Shown here piece by piece: positions 25,510-34,905 of a stretch of DNA of 64,000 bases. Numbering within the stretch: the stretch's first letter is position 1; each line of letters opens with the position of its first letter. Below the pieces are notes generated by a model. The model ran no database searches and was not told the origin of the DNA. It worked only from the letters and a program-made list of their open reading frames with translations. The stretch spans positions 372,001 to 436,000 of the forward strand of contig JAWLAB010000001.1 of assembly GCA_041395665.1 (NCBI GenBank), in the 5' to 3' direction. Source of the stretch: Pseudomonadales bacterium. GTDB lineage: Bacteria > Pseudomonadota > Gammaproteobacteria > Pseudomonadales > UBA7239. The position numbers were made by a program, and so were the translations under genes.

Positions 25510-26571
25510 GTGAATATTTTAGTGACAGGTGGCGCAGGATTTATTGGTTCAGCCGTGGTGCGCCACATCATCGGCAACACGCAAGACACCGTGATCAATG
25601 TCGATAAATTGACCTATGCCGGTAATCTCGAATCGTTAACAGCCGTTGCAGAATCGCCGCGCTATCATTTTTGCCATGTGGATATTTGCGATCGCACAGC
25701 AATCGATGCTGTGTTTGCAAAACACACGCCCGATATCGTGATGCATTTGGCGGCAGAATCGCATGTCGATCGTTCCATTGATGGCCCCGCTGCTTTTATC
25801 GAAACCAATATCGTCGGCACTTACACATTGTTGGAAGCTTCACGACAATATTGGTTGAGCTTGTCACCAGAAAAGAAAAACGCGTTTCGTTTCCATCATA
25901 TTTCAACGGACGAAGTGTATGGCGCACTCGGTGCTACGGGTTTGTTTACTGAAGAAACTTCGTACTCGCCCAATTCACCGTATTCCGCGAGTAAAGCGTC
26001 GTCTGATCATCTCGTGCGCGCATGGCATGAAACTTACGGTTTGCCTATTTTGGTGACGAATTGTTCCAATAATTACGGCCCCTATCATTTTCCGGAAAAA
26101 TTAATTCCACTGGTGATTTTGAATGCCATTGCTGGCAAGCCGCTGCCGATTTACGGCAAAGGCGATCAAGTGCGTGATTGGTTGTTCGTGGATGATCACG
26201 CGCGCGCCCTGTACAAAGTGGCAAAAGAAGGTGTGATCGGCGAGACCTATAACATCGGCGGCCACAACGAAAAACAAAATATCGAAGTGGTGAAAACCAT
26301 TTGTGAATTGTTGGAAGAAATGCGCCCTGAAAAACCGCAAGGCGTGGCGCACTACCGCGATTTAATCACCCATGTCGCGGATCGCCCCGGCCACGATGTG
26401 CGCTACGCGATTGATGCCAGCAAAATTCAACGCAAATTGGGTTGGCAGCCAGAAGAAACTTTCGACAGCGGTATACGCAAAACCGTGCGTTGGTATCTCG
26501 ATAATGCTGCTTGGTGGCAACGCGTATTGGACGGCAGTTATCAAATGCAGCGCTTGGGTTTAGGCGCTTAA
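25510..26571 (+). CDS. rmlB: dTDP-glucose 4,6-dehydratase
   Basis: 353 residues, an extended short-chain dehydrogenase: NAD-binding 'TGGAGFIGSAVV', 'HLAAESHVDRSI', the catalytic 'STDEVYG' (Thr-Asp-Glu) and 'YSASKASSDHLV' (Tyr and Lys), then 'NCSNNYGPYHFPEK'. Second step of dTDP-L-rhamnose synthesis. The start is GTG with AGGAG 11 bp upstream. First of four genes, rmlB-A-C-D. Confidence 0.97.
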   Translation: MNILVTGGAGFIGSAVVRHIIGNTQDTVINVDKLTYAGNLESLTAVAESPRYHFCHVDICDRTAIDAVFAKHTPDIVMHLAAESHVDRSIDGPAAFIETNIVGTYTLLEASRQYWLSLSPEKKNAFRFHHISTDEVYGALGATGLFTEETSYSPNSPYSASKASSDHLVRAWHETYGLPILVTNCSNNYGPYHFPEKLIPLVILNAIAGKPLPIYGKGDQVRDWLFVDDHARALYKVAKEGVIGETYNIGGHNEKQNIEVVKTICELLEEMRPEKPQGVAHYRDLITHVADRPGHDVRYAIDASKIQRKLGWQPEETFDSGIRKTVRWYLDNAAWWQRVLDGSYQMQRLGLGA

Positions 26572-26599
26572 AAAACGCATACAAATAACGGAGAAAAAA

Positions 26600-27469
26600 A
26601 TGAAAGGTATTATTTTGGCGGGCGGTTCTGGCACGCGGTTGCATCCAGTGACGCTGGCGATTTCAAAACAGTTATTGCCAATTTATGACAAGCCCATGAT
26701 TTACTACCCGTTGACCACGCTGATGTTGGCGGGCATCAAAGATATTTTGGTGATTTCTACGCCGCAAGACACGCCGCGTTTTCAAGAGTTGCTCGGCGAT
26801 GGCGCGCGCTGGGGTATCAATTTGCAATACGCCGTACAGCCTAGTCCTGATGGGTTGGCGCAAGCGTTTTTGATAGGTAAAGAATTTATCGGCAACGACG
26901 CCTGTGCGCTGGTGCTGGGCGACAACTTATTTTTTGGCGAGCATTTTTCGCGCAACTTGAAGCAAGCGGCCACACAGTGTGAAGGCGCCACCGTGTTTGC
27001 TTATCAAGTAAAAGATCCAGAGCGCTTTGGTGTGGTGGAGTTTGATAAAGATGGCAAAGCGATCAGCTTGGAAGAAAAGCCGGCGAAACCCAAATCGCGC
27101 TACGCAGTGACGGGTTTGTATTTTTATGATAACCATGTGGTGAAACACGCAGAGTCGATCAAGCCTTCTGTGCGCGGCGAATTAGAAATTACGGACCTCA
27201 ATAATATTTATCTACAGAATGGCAGTTTGCGTGTAGAAATTATGGGACGCGGCACGGCGTGGCTGGATACGGGTACGCACGATTCACTGCTAGATGCTTC
27301 ACAATTTGTACAAACCATTGAGCACCGCCAAGGTTTAAAAATGGCGAGCCCTGAAGAAGTGGCATGGCGACAACAATGGATAGATGACGCGCAGTTGCGT
27401 GATTTAGCCGAACCGTTGAAGAAAAGTGGCTATGGGGAATACCTACTAGATTTATTGAGAGTGGATTGA
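26600..27469 (+). CDS. rmlA: Glucose-1-phosphate thymidylyltransferase
   Basis: 289 residues. 'GIILAGGSGTRLHPVT' is the nucleotidyltransferase signature, followed by 'YDKPMIYYPLTTLMLAGI', 'LVLGDNLFFG', and the 'EEKPAKPKSRYAVTGLYFYD' region. It makes dTDP-glucose from Glc-1-P and dTTP; dTDP-rhamnose inhibits members of this family. The ribosome site is GGAG. Its TGA overlaps the rmlC start. Confidence 0.97.
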   Translation: MKGIILAGGSGTRLHPVTLAISKQLLPIYDKPMIYYPLTTLMLAGIKDILVISTPQDTPRFQELLGDGARWGINLQYAVQPSPDGLAQAFLIGKEFIGNDACALVLGDNLFFGEHFSRNLKQAATQCEGATVFAYQVKDPERFGVVEFDKDGKAISLEEKPAKPKSRYAVTGLYFYDNHVVKHAESIKPSVRGELEITDLNNIYLQNGSLRVEIMGRGTAWLDTGTHDSLLDASQFVQTIEHRQGLKMASPEEVAWRQQWIDDAQLRDLAEPLKKSGYGEYLLDLLRVD

Positions 27470-28056
27470 TGATGAAAGTCATCGAAACCATTTTGCCTGG
27501 CGTGTTAATTCTGGAACCGAAGGTGCACGGCGATAGTCGTGGATTTTTTCAAGAAACTTGGCGCAGTGATAGCTATAACAACATCGGTATTCCTGATTTT
27601 GTGCAAGACAATCACTCGCGCTCCATGCGCGGCGTATTGCGCGGCCTACACGCGCAACGCTTGCGCCCGCAGGGAAAGTTAGTACGCGTATCACGCGGTG
27701 CGGTGTTTGATGTGGCGGTAGATATCAATCCTGCGTCGGATACTTTCGGTAAACATGTGGCGGTTGAATTGAGCGACGACAATCATCGCCAACTGTATAT
27801 TCCACCTGGCTATGCGCATGGCTTTTGTGTGTTGTCAGACACCGCCGATTTTCTTTACAAATGCACAGATTACTATCAGCCCGGTGATGAAATGGGCGTG
27901 TTGTGGAATGATGTGGCGGTCAATATTGCTTGGCCGATTGCTGCCCCACAGTTATCAGACAAAGATAAAAATTTACCGACACTGCGAGAGCTAGCCGAGC
28001 AGTTAAAACAACAGCCCGCGCATTTTCCTGTGCATAAAAGACATTTGGATGAATGA
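27469..28056 (+). CDS. rmlC: dTDP-4-dehydrorhamnose 3,5-epimerase
   Basis: About 195 residues. The cupin fold shows 'VHGDSRGFFQETWRSD', 'FVQDNHSRSMRGVLRGLHAQ' (catalytic His region), 'GAVFDVAVDIN' and 'YIPPGYAHGFCVLSD'. Third step of the rhamnose pathway. ATG 27469 or 27472 both follow directly on the rmlA stop (TGATGATG); either is possible. Confidence 0.96.
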   Translation: MMKVIETILPGVLILEPKVHGDSRGFFQETWRSDSYNNIGIPDFVQDNHSRSMRGVLRGLHAQRLRPQGKLVRVSRGAVFDVAVDINPASDTFGKHVAVELSDDNHRQLYIPPGYAHGFCVLSDTADFLYKCTDYYQPGDEMGVLWNDVAVNIAWPIAAPQLSDKDKNLPTLRELAEQLKQQPAHFPVHKRHLDE

Positions 28057-28937
28057 TGAGTTTGCGTATTCTGATTGCAGGTGGTGATGGGCAAGTCGGC
28101 AAAGAGTTTGCTGATCTTGCGGTAGAAAATGTGGAGTTACTGCGTTGCAAGCGTAGTGATTTGGATATTACACAACCCGTTAGCATTCAGCGCACGTTTG
28201 AAAAATATCGGCCAGATGCGGTAATCAATGCTGCCGCGTATACCGCCGTTGATCGCGCAGAAAGCGAGCCAGATCTCGCTTTTGCTGTTAACGCTATCGG
28301 TGCGGGCAATTTGGCGCAAGTTGCACAAACACACGATATTCCTCTATTACATATTTCAACCGATTATGTTTTTTCTGGCGATAAAGCCACAGGAAAAGCG
28401 TGGCTAGAAAGCGATATCTGTGAACCGCGCTCCGTGTACGGCCATAGCAAGCGCGTAGGCGAAGAACAAGTATTGGATATGTGCGGACGCGCTTTTGTAA
28501 TGCGCACCAGTTGGGTGTTTGGTCGTTACGGTAATAATTTCCCCAAAACCATGTTGCGTTTGGCACGTGAACGCGATGAATTGCGCGTAGTGGGCGACCA
28601 ATACGGTTGTCCAACACACGCTGCGGATATCGCTACAACTTTGGTGAAAGCTGCGATCGCTATGATGGAAGAAAATTTGCAAAGTGGCATTTATCACTAC
28701 GCCGGCGCGCCCACTTGCTCTTGGCATGCATTTGCCAGTGCCATTATTGAGCGCGCGTTTGTGTTGGGCTTGTTGGAAAAAAAGCCCAATGTTATTTCTA
28801 TTGCCACGCACGAATATCCCACAGCAGCGCAGCGCCCGATGAACTCAGAAATGTGCTGCAAAAAATTGCAACAAGCCTTAGGAATTTCCGCGCCGCAATG
28901 GAATGATGCTTTGGATGTACTGTTGAAAAACGGTTGA
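28053..28937 (+). CDS. rmlD: dTDP-4-dehydrorhamnose reductase
   Basis: 294 residues. 'ILIAGGDGQVGKEF' is the NADPH-binding loop, then 'NAAAYTAVDRAESEP', 'HISTDYVFSG', 'VYGHSKRVGEEQV' (Tyr and Lys catalytic pair) and 'RTSWVFGRYGNNF'. Completes dTDP-L-rhamnose for the surface glycan. The start overlaps the rmlC stop. The T1SS genes follow 93 bp downstream on the same strand. Confidence 0.96.
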   Translation: MMSLRILIAGGDGQVGKEFADLAVENVELLRCKRSDLDITQPVSIQRTFEKYRPDAVINAAAYTAVDRAESEPDLAFAVNAIGAGNLAQVAQTHDIPLLHISTDYVFSGDKATGKAWLESDICEPRSVYGHSKRVGEEQVLDMCGRAFVMRTSWVFGRYGNNFPKTMLRLARERDELRVVGDQYGCPTHAADIATTLVKAAIAMMEENLQSGIYHYAGAPTCSWHAFASAIIERAFVLGLLEKKPNVISIATHEYPTAAQRPMNSEMCCKKLQQALGISAPQWNDALDVLLKNG

Positions 28938-28964
28938 CAGGTTCTTGTGGCGATAGAGTAGAAT
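28934..28964 (+). promoter_or_regulatory. Candidate promoter of the type I secretion operon
   Basis: TTGACA at 28934-28939 includes the rmlD stop codon; TAGAAT at 28959-28964 lies 19 bp further. A perfect -35 with a slightly long spacer. Two AAAAGGAAT repeats follow before the ABC transporter start. Confidence 0.4.
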
Positions 28965-29030
28965 CGCGACCCACTCGCGGATAGGAATTCGCGGTCAAAA
29001 GGAATCGTACGCTGACAAAAGGAATTGTGC

Positions 29031-31238
29031 ATGAAAGATGCTGCAGAGGAGAGGCGCTCAAAAGCGCCCGACAGCGGCTTGCTGTGTTTGGTGGCGCTGT
29101 GTCGCTTCCATCAAATACCCGTGGATGTTGCGCAGTTGGCGCGCGAGTATCGCCACGGCAATCAATCATTAAATGATGTTGATATACAGCGCGCGGCCAA
29201 AGCCATTGGTTTGCATTGTCGTCATGTCGTGCCGGACAAAAAACACGGCAAACAGTTCCCGAGAGAGTCGCTACTGCCAGCCATCGCCAAACGCGTTGAC
29301 GGCAGTTATGTCGTGTTGGCGCGACACGGCAATCAACAAGTGCTGATCCACGATATTCGATGTGCACAACCCGAAGTATTGGATGAGGCTGTATTCCTCA
29401 CGCAATGGTCGGGTGAATTATTGTTATTGGCGCGTCGCAGCTCACTGAGCGAAAACTTCCATCGCCATTTTAATCTGAGCTGGTTTATTCCGGTGTTGAT
29501 GAAATATCGGCGCTTGTTTGCTGAAGTCATTATCGCCAGCTTCTTTTTGCAAGTGTTTGCTTTGGCAACGCCGCTGTTTTTTCAAGTGGTGATGGATAAG
29601 GTCTTGGTACACAACGGGTTGTCGACGCTGGATGTGTTGGCCGTAGGATTTTTTGCGGTTGTTGTATTTGAAACGCTGTTGAGTGGATTGCGCACTTATC
29701 TTTTTTCGCACACCACCAATCGCGTGGATGTGGAATTAGGCAGTGCCTTGTACAAGCATTTACTGCGTTTGCCCTTGGCCTATTTTCAAACGCGCGCAGT
29801 GGGGCAAAGTGTGGCGCGCGTGCGTGAGTTGGACAGCATCCGCAATTTCATTACTGGCTCTGCGCTGACGCTATGTGTCGATTTATTGTTCGCCTTCGTG
29901 TTCCTTGCCGTAATGTTGTATTACAGCATGTCACTGAGTGTGGTTGTGTTGCTGACGATACCGCTTTATGTGTTGTTGTCGGTGATCAGCGCGCCGATAC
30001 TGAAAACACGCGTGGAAGACAAATTCAAATACAGTGCCGCCAACCAAAGTTTTTTGGTGGAATCGATTAGCGGTGCTGAGACTGTAAAAAGTTTGGCACT
30101 GGAGCCGATGATGCAACGCCAGTGGGAAGAACACTTAGCGAATGGTGTGGCGAGCGGTTTTCGTGCGCAGCATCTGAACAATATCGCTTCGCAAGCAGCT
30201 TCTTTTATCAATAAATTGATGACGCTAGGCATACTGTGGTGGGGCGCGCAACAAGTGATGCAGGGCGCGCTCAGTGTTGGGCAATTGATTGCTTTCAATA
30301 TGCTCGCCAGCAGAATCAGCGGCCCGATTTTGAAATTGGTGCAATTGGCGCAAGATGTGCAGCAGGCAAAAATTTCTTTGCAGCGTTTGGGCGATATTCT
30401 CAACACGCCAAGCGAAACACATTTCAATCCGCAGCGCAGTGTGCTGCCATCACTAAAAGGCGAGATTCGCTTTGAGCGTGTGCGCTTTCGCTATCAACAA
30501 GATCGCGCACTGGCATTGGAAGATTTATCACTGCACATTAAAGCGGGTGAAATTGTCGGCATAGTTGGTTCGTCGGGTTCGGGTAAAAGTACGCTGACAA
30601 AATTATTGCAACGCTTGTATGTACCGGAAGCAGGCAAAGTGTTGGTCGATGGCGTTGATCTCGCCACTGTCGATACCGCGTGGTTGCGCAGCAAAATCGG
30701 CGTGGTGCTGCAGAACAGTTTTTTATTTAACAAAACTATTCGCGAAAACATTGCGGTGACGCAGCCGTCTGCGACGATGGAGGCTGTGGTGCGCGCGGCG
30801 CAATTGGCGGGCGCGCACGCGTTTATCAGTGCATTGCCGCAGGGCTATGACGCGATGGTGGAGGAGCAGGGGAGTAATTTATCCGGCGGACAAAAACAGC
30901 GCATCGCCATTGCCAGAGCATTGTTGCAGCAGCCGCGCATTTTGATTTTTGACGAAGCCACCAGCGCGCTCGATGTGGAATCGGAACGCACCATTCAAGC
31001 GAATATGGCAGCGATTTGCCGTGGGCGCACCGTGTTTGTCATCGCGCATCGTTTATCAACCGTGCAGGGCTGCGATCGGATTGTGGTGATGGAGCAGGGA
31101 AAAATTGTCGAGCAGGGTTCGCATGCGATATTGCTCAATAAAAATGGTCGTTACGCGCAAATGTATCGCTATCAAAACGAAGTCATACCGCTGCGTCAAA
31201 CAGAAAACACCGCGCTGAATAGTGCTCGCTGCGCATGA
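29031..31238 (+). CDS. Type I secretion ABC transporter/ATPase (HlyB-like)
   Basis: 735 residues. An N-terminal C39-peptidase-like domain (about 1-130) is present but lacks an obvious catalytic Cys-His pair, as in HlyB, where it chaperones the RTX substrate. A six-helix membrane domain covers about 155-430. The nucleotide-binding domain has 'GSSGSGKST', signature 'NLSGGQKQR', Walker B 'ILIFDEATSALD' and the H-loop 'IAHRLS'. It drives ATP-dependent export of the RTX proteins downstream through an HlyD/TolC channel. ATG 29031 has AAAGGA 8 bp upstream. The HlyD gene overlaps its stop. Confidence 0.93.
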   Translation: MKDAAEERRSKAPDSGLLCLVALCRFHQIPVDVAQLAREYRHGNQSLNDVDIQRAAKAIGLHCRHVVPDKKHGKQFPRESLLPAIAKRVDGSYVVLARHGNQQVLIHDIRCAQPEVLDEAVFLTQWSGELLLLARRSSLSENFHRHFNLSWFIPVLMKYRRLFAEVIIASFFLQVFALATPLFFQVVMDKVLVHNGLSTLDVLAVGFFAVVVFETLLSGLRTYLFSHTTNRVDVELGSALYKHLLRLPLAYFQTRAVGQSVARVRELDSIRNFITGSALTLCVDLLFAFVFLAVMLYYSMSLSVVVLLTIPLYVLLSVISAPILKTRVEDKFKYSAANQSFLVESISGAETVKSLALEPMMQRQWEEHLANGVASGFRAQHLNNIASQAASFINKLMTLGILWWGAQQVMQGALSVGQLIAFNMLASRISGPILKLVQLAQDVQQAKISLQRLGDILNTPSETHFNPQRSVLPSLKGEIRFERVRFRYQQDRALALEDLSLHIKAGEIVGIVGSSGSGKSTLTKLLQRLYVPEAGKVLVDGVDLATVDTAWLRSKIGVVLQNSFLFNKTIRENIAVTQPSATMEAVVRAAQLAGAHAFISALPQGYDAMVEEQGSNLSGGQKQRIAIARALLQQPRILIFDEATSALDVESERTIQANMAAICRGRTVFVIAHRLSTVQGCDRIVVMEQGKIVEQGSHAILLNKNGRYAQMYRYQNEVIPLRQTENTALNSARCA

Positions 31239-32596
31239 AGTTTTTGTGGAATAAATGGCAAGCAGCACAGCGCGATAATGCGTTTGCTGCGGTGCAGCAC
31301 GAATTTTTGCCGGCGCTGTTAGAAATTCAGCACACGCCGCCGCATCCACTGGCGCGCGGATTAATCTTTACTGTGATGGCGCTGTTCATCGTTACGCTGC
31401 TGTGGTCTTACTTCGGCAAAGTGGATGTTGTTGCGGTGGCAGAGGGAAAAATAATTCCTTCATCGCGCGTGCAACAAATTCAGCCAATCGCAAAAGGTGT
31501 AGTGAAAGCAATTTATGTGCACGAAGGTAAGTTTGTTGCTGCGGGAACAAAATTGATTGAACTGGATAACACCATCACCGATTCAGAGCGCGTGCGCATC
31601 GCCAATGCTTTGCAAGAACAACGCGCCGTGTTATTGCGCGAGCAAATATTGCAAGCCCATTTACAAGGGCTGGTACAAGGGCAGCAAACTTCAGATGACG
31701 CACAAGGCTTAAACGCTGTGCAACAATCTTTGTTGGCACAGCAGTGGCAGCAATATCTAGCGCAGCGTGCGGCGTTGCAAAGCCAGCAAGAAAATCGTCG
31801 TGCTGAATGGCAAGTGAACAAGGCTTTAATCAAAAAATTGCAAGCGACACTGCCGATCAACACACAGCGCGCAGAAAAATACAAAGCCTTGGCTGAGCGA
31901 AAATTGGTAGCACAGGATCAATATCTCGCGCTGGAAGAAACGCGCATTACCCAGCAACAAGATTTAGCGGCAGCGCAGGTGCGTGATCAACAATTAGCGG
32001 CAGCCTTACAAGAAGCGGTGCAAAACAGCGATGCTTTAACCGCCAAAACACGCGCGGAAAATTTAGTGCGCTTGGCGGAAGCGCAGCGCACGGTGGATAG
32101 CAGTGCGCAGCAATTGACGCAGGCCAGCGATATCAACAGCAGGCAAGTGCTGTACGCGCCAGTGAGTGGGCAGGTGAAAGACCTCGCCGTTAACACCGTC
32201 GGCGGTGTGGTGCTAGAAGCGCAGCAGTTGATGGTAATTGTGCCGCAGGAAGCGCAGTTGGAAGTGGAGGCGTGGCTGCCCAACAAAGACATTGGTTTTG
32301 TGCAGGTTGGCGATCAAGCGGTTTTCAAAGTGCAGACTTTTCCTTTCACGCGTTACGGCACCATAACAGCGGAAGTAACGCATATTTCGCAAGATGCTGT
32401 GCAAGATGAAAAAACCACGCGCGAAAAAGGCGGCCTGCTGTATCGCATGAGCTTACTAATGTCGCGCAATACTTTACTGGTGGATGGACGCGAGCAGCCG
32501 CTGATGCCAGGCATGCAAGTTACAGCAGAAATTATTACCGGCAAACGCCGCGTGATTGAAGTATTTTCTCTCGCCTTTGCAAAAGCGAGTGAGTGA
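31235..32596 (+). CDS. HlyD-family membrane fusion protein
   Basis: 453 residues. One transmembrane helix near 45-65 ('LIFTVMALFIVTLLWSYF'), then the lipoyl/barrel start 'VVAVAEGKIIPSSRVQQIQPIAKGVVKAIYVHEG', a long Gln/Ala-rich coiled coil (about 115-290), and the C-terminal 'LYAPVSGQVKDLAVNTVGGVV' with 'LMPGMQVTAEIITGKR'. It bridges the inner-membrane transporter to an outer-membrane TolC, which is not encoded here. The last ~45 bp of the gene (from 32554) are repeated at 34781. Confidence 0.93.
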   Translation: MKFLWNKWQAAQRDNAFAAVQHEFLPALLEIQHTPPHPLARGLIFTVMALFIVTLLWSYFGKVDVVAVAEGKIIPSSRVQQIQPIAKGVVKAIYVHEGKFVAAGTKLIELDNTITDSERVRIANALQEQRAVLLREQILQAHLQGLVQGQQTSDDAQGLNAVQQSLLAQQWQQYLAQRAALQSQQENRRAEWQVNKALIKKLQATLPINTQRAEKYKALAERKLVAQDQYLALEETRITQQQDLAAAQVRDQQLAAALQEAVQNSDALTAKTRAENLVRLAEAQRTVDSSAQQLTQASDINSRQVLYAPVSGQVKDLAVNTVGGVVLEAQQLMVIVPQEAQLEVEAWLPNKDIGFVQVGDQAVFKVQTFPFTRYGTITAEVTHISQDAVQDEKTTREKGGLLYRMSLLMSRNTLLVDGREQPLMPGMQVTAEIITGKRRVIEVFSLAFAKASE

Positions 32597-32690
32597 GAGT
32601 GTGCGAGAGAGATAATGTGTTATGAATAGACAAGGTAGAAAACAATGAAAAATAACACATCAAAAATAGTGAAGTGTATTTTCATGGCAC
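32554..32690 (+). repeat. hlyD tail/intergenic/start-of-gene repeat, copy 1
   Basis: The end of hlyD, the intergenic spacer and the first codons of the small membrane protein recur in degenerate form at 34781-34905 (shared landmarks: GATTGA-GTATTTTCT-TCGCC, GTGAGTGAG, GAGATAAT-TGTTATGAAT-GACAAG, ATGAAAAATAA, AAAAATAGTGAAG). Confidence 0.8.
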
Positions 32691-33133
32691 CAGTTGTTCT
32701 GGTTTTGTTGGCTTTTATATTCTGTGAAGTCAACAAGGCTTATTGGGACTACAGAGTTGATGAAATGTGCGCAAAGGATGGCGGAATAACAATCTATGAG
32801 AAAGTAGTTATTTCAAAATCTGACTATCCAAATATGAAATTTATTTCAACTGGTATACCTGTGTTGCCTTTTGAGGAAAGGGTCAATCAAGATGATCCAT
32901 TCTTTTATAGATTTAGCTCGAATCGAATATATAAGTTTATAAATCTTCACGTTAATAGGTATGAGCACTTAACCATGCGTAATAGCGACAAAAAAATACT
33001 AGCTAAAGGTATAACTTATGGGCGATGGGGCGGGGATTTCCCGCTGGGGTTTGAATCTTCAAGACATCATTGCAATGGTCAAGATGAAAGAATGAGAATT
33101 TCTGAGTCAATTATTACTGTTAAGGGAGAGTGA
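32645..33133 (+). CDS. Small membrane-anchored protein, candidate immunity protein
   Basis: 162 residues. An N-terminal helix (about 10-28) is followed by an exported domain with 'CEVNKAYWDYRVDEMCAKDGGITIYEKV' (split here across two Cys) and a C-terminal 'RHHCNG', giving a possible disulfide. I do not know a named family. It is AT-rich relative to core genes. It sits directly upstream of the lipase-head gene, with the two start/stop codons nearly touching, and a decayed paralogue precedes the second lipase in the same way. This one-to-one pairing suggests a periplasmic immunity or chaperone role (inference). Confidence 0.6.
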   Translation: MKNNTSKIVKCIFMAPVVLVLLAFIFCEVNKAYWDYRVDEMCAKDGGITIYEKVVISKSDYPNMKFISTGIPVLPFEERVNQDDPFFYRFSSNRIYKFINLHVNRYEHLTMRNSDKKILAKGITYGRWGGDFPLGFESSRHHCNGQDERMRISESIITVKGE

Positions 33134-33135
33134 GC

Positions 33136-34713
33136 ATGGATACGAGCAATAAATATTTTGATGGTGCTGATCTGGCGCTTGCGGCTTATGCCAATCTAAC
33201 TGTCGGAGTAACAGAAGCCACAGATAATATTTCTGCTTTGCAAGATGGCGATAAGGGCATGTCAAAAAAACAGGCTGCATATTTTGCTGAGCGATGGCCT
33301 TCAGTAGTCGGTCAATACACTGATGATGATACTGGTCTTTCTGTGACAGTGTTTCGTAATGGTAGTGATGTTTGTGTTGCCATTCGTGGGACAACTCCTA
33401 CAGACTTAAAAGATTTGTTGGCAGACTTACAACTGGGAACAGGAAAAATTGTTGATCAATATGAATTATTGAGAACATATTTTGATTCGTTAAAAACATC
33501 AGGAGTGCTTACGGATACGGATAACTTAGTTGTTGCGGGTCACTCCTTGGGCGGTTTTCTTGCTCAAGTGCTTACTATTGATCGGGCTGGCGATATCGAT
33601 AGTACCTACACCTATAATGCACCAGGGATCGGTGGCGTTTCATTAGATGTATTTGGTAGCGTGGAGAGCGTTCCTGTTTCAAATATTACAAATATTCAAG
33701 GTGATGGATTATCGACTATTGCTAGTGTTGGAATTTCTGCTGGCCTTGATAAGGTAGTCGAAATTGAAAATGCTTCTATATTTGCCGCATATGAAGACCA
33801 TACTGTAAAAAAACTCACCGACTCCCTCGCTGTCTACGACACACTATGGCAATTAGACAATTCATTAGAAATTTCATCCTTCAATGACATATTTAAACAA
33901 TCCAGTAGTTCAGAAGATGCCAGTTTAGAAGGCATAGTTGATGCACTACACAAAATATTTGGCATCAGCAATTCACCATTAGAAATAGACAATCGTGATG
34001 CACTGTATGAAGCTATCCACACGCTAAAGGAATCTGATTCTTACGCAGTCCTCACCAACAACGCCAGTGTACAACCCTCTACAAACATTACAGCAACACA
34101 AGCAGCAATAGATTTCGGTGCATTTCTCAGTCTCTATCAGTTATCGCCAGTTTTTATTTCTGGTGCTGCGTTGCAAGAGCCGAATCAGAATCTGTATGGA
34201 AGATGGTCAGCTGGCGAATTCTCATCTCAATATTTAGAAGACCGTATCGCGCTGCTCGGTACGAAGCTAAGTGCCAACAGGGCAGATTTGGATTATTTGG
34301 CTGTGGGCGGTAATTCTTATTACAAAGATGAAGCAAGCGGTACTGTCATCAGCACACCTTACGGAGTTCCGTTTGAAGGTATAGAAAGAAATCGCATATT
34401 GTTTGGCGATGATGGGGCCAACACGCTGACTGGAGGAAACAAAAACGACCACCTCTACGGTGGTACAGGTGCCGACACATTAAAAAGCGGCGCAGGCAAT
34501 GATTACCTCGAAGGTGGCGATGATGTAGATATTTTAAATGCAGGCACGGGATTTGATCGCATCAACGCTGGTGCTGGTGCGGATTTGTATCAAATTGAAA
34601 GCAACCAATTCGGTGATGTAGTAATTGCGAGTGACACAGATGGCGGTGCTATTTCGTTGTTGAGCGACATCAGTTTTCGTCGTGTCGGAGAAGGCAGAAG
34701 AAAACACCGATAG
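33136..34713 (+). CDS. Lipase-3-like RTX protein, unit 1, C-terminally truncated
   Basis: 525 residues from ATG 33136 (AGGGAGAG 6 bp upstream). The N-terminal lipase class 3 fold has 'VAIRGTTP' (oxyanion strand) and the nucleophile elbow 'VAGHSLGGFLA' (Ser about 137). A linker follows with 'LYQLSPVFISGAALQ' and 'SSQYLEDRIALL', then two or three RTX nonapeptides ('GGNKNDHLYGGTGADTL', 'GAGNDYLEGG'). It ends abruptly at 'RRVGEGRRKHR'. One base near 34695 shifts it off a frame continuing 'EENTDSMYIAIDESGE' and then stopping about 70 bp on, so no T1SS export signal is present. Probable phospholipase/lipase effector head. Confidence 0.75.
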   Translation: MDTSNKYFDGADLALAAYANLTVGVTEATDNISALQDGDKGMSKKQAAYFAERWPSVVGQYTDDDTGLSVTVFRNGSDVCVAIRGTTPTDLKDLLADLQLGTGKIVDQYELLRTYFDSLKTSGVLTDTDNLVVAGHSLGGFLAQVLTIDRAGDIDSTYTYNAPGIGGVSLDVFGSVESVPVSNITNIQGDGLSTIASVGISAGLDKVVEIENASIFAAYEDHTVKKLTDSLAVYDTLWQLDNSLEISSFNDIFKQSSSSEDASLEGIVDALHKIFGISNSPLEIDNRDALYEAIHTLKESDSYAVLTNNASVQPSTNITATQAAIDFGAFLSLYQLSPVFISGAALQEPNQNLYGRWSAGEFSSQYLEDRIALLGTKLSANRADLDYLAVGGNSYYKDEASGTVISTPYGVPFEGIERNRILFGDDGANTLTGGNKNDHLYGGTGADTLKSGAGNDYLEGGDDVDILNAGTGFDRINAGAGADLYQIESNQFGDVVIASDTDGGAISLLSDISFRRVGEGRRKHR

Positions 34714-34780
34714 TATGTATATCGCGATTGATGAAAGCGGTGAGAGTTGTCTTTTTCTATGGCAGCATAAAACGCTGCAT

Positions 34781-34905
34781 GATTGAGTATTTTCTATCGC
34801 CCTTGCGAAGGGTGAGTGAGTGTGAGGAGATAATTTGTTATGAATGGACAAGATAAAAAGCAATGAAAAATAAAGTATTAAAAATAGTGAAGATGATGTT
34901 TTTAT
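34781..34905 (+). repeat. hlyD tail/intergenic repeat, copy 2
   Basis: Degenerate direct copy of 32554-32690, placed immediately after the truncated end of the unit 1 RTX gene. It marks the left border of the second unit. Confidence 0.8.
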
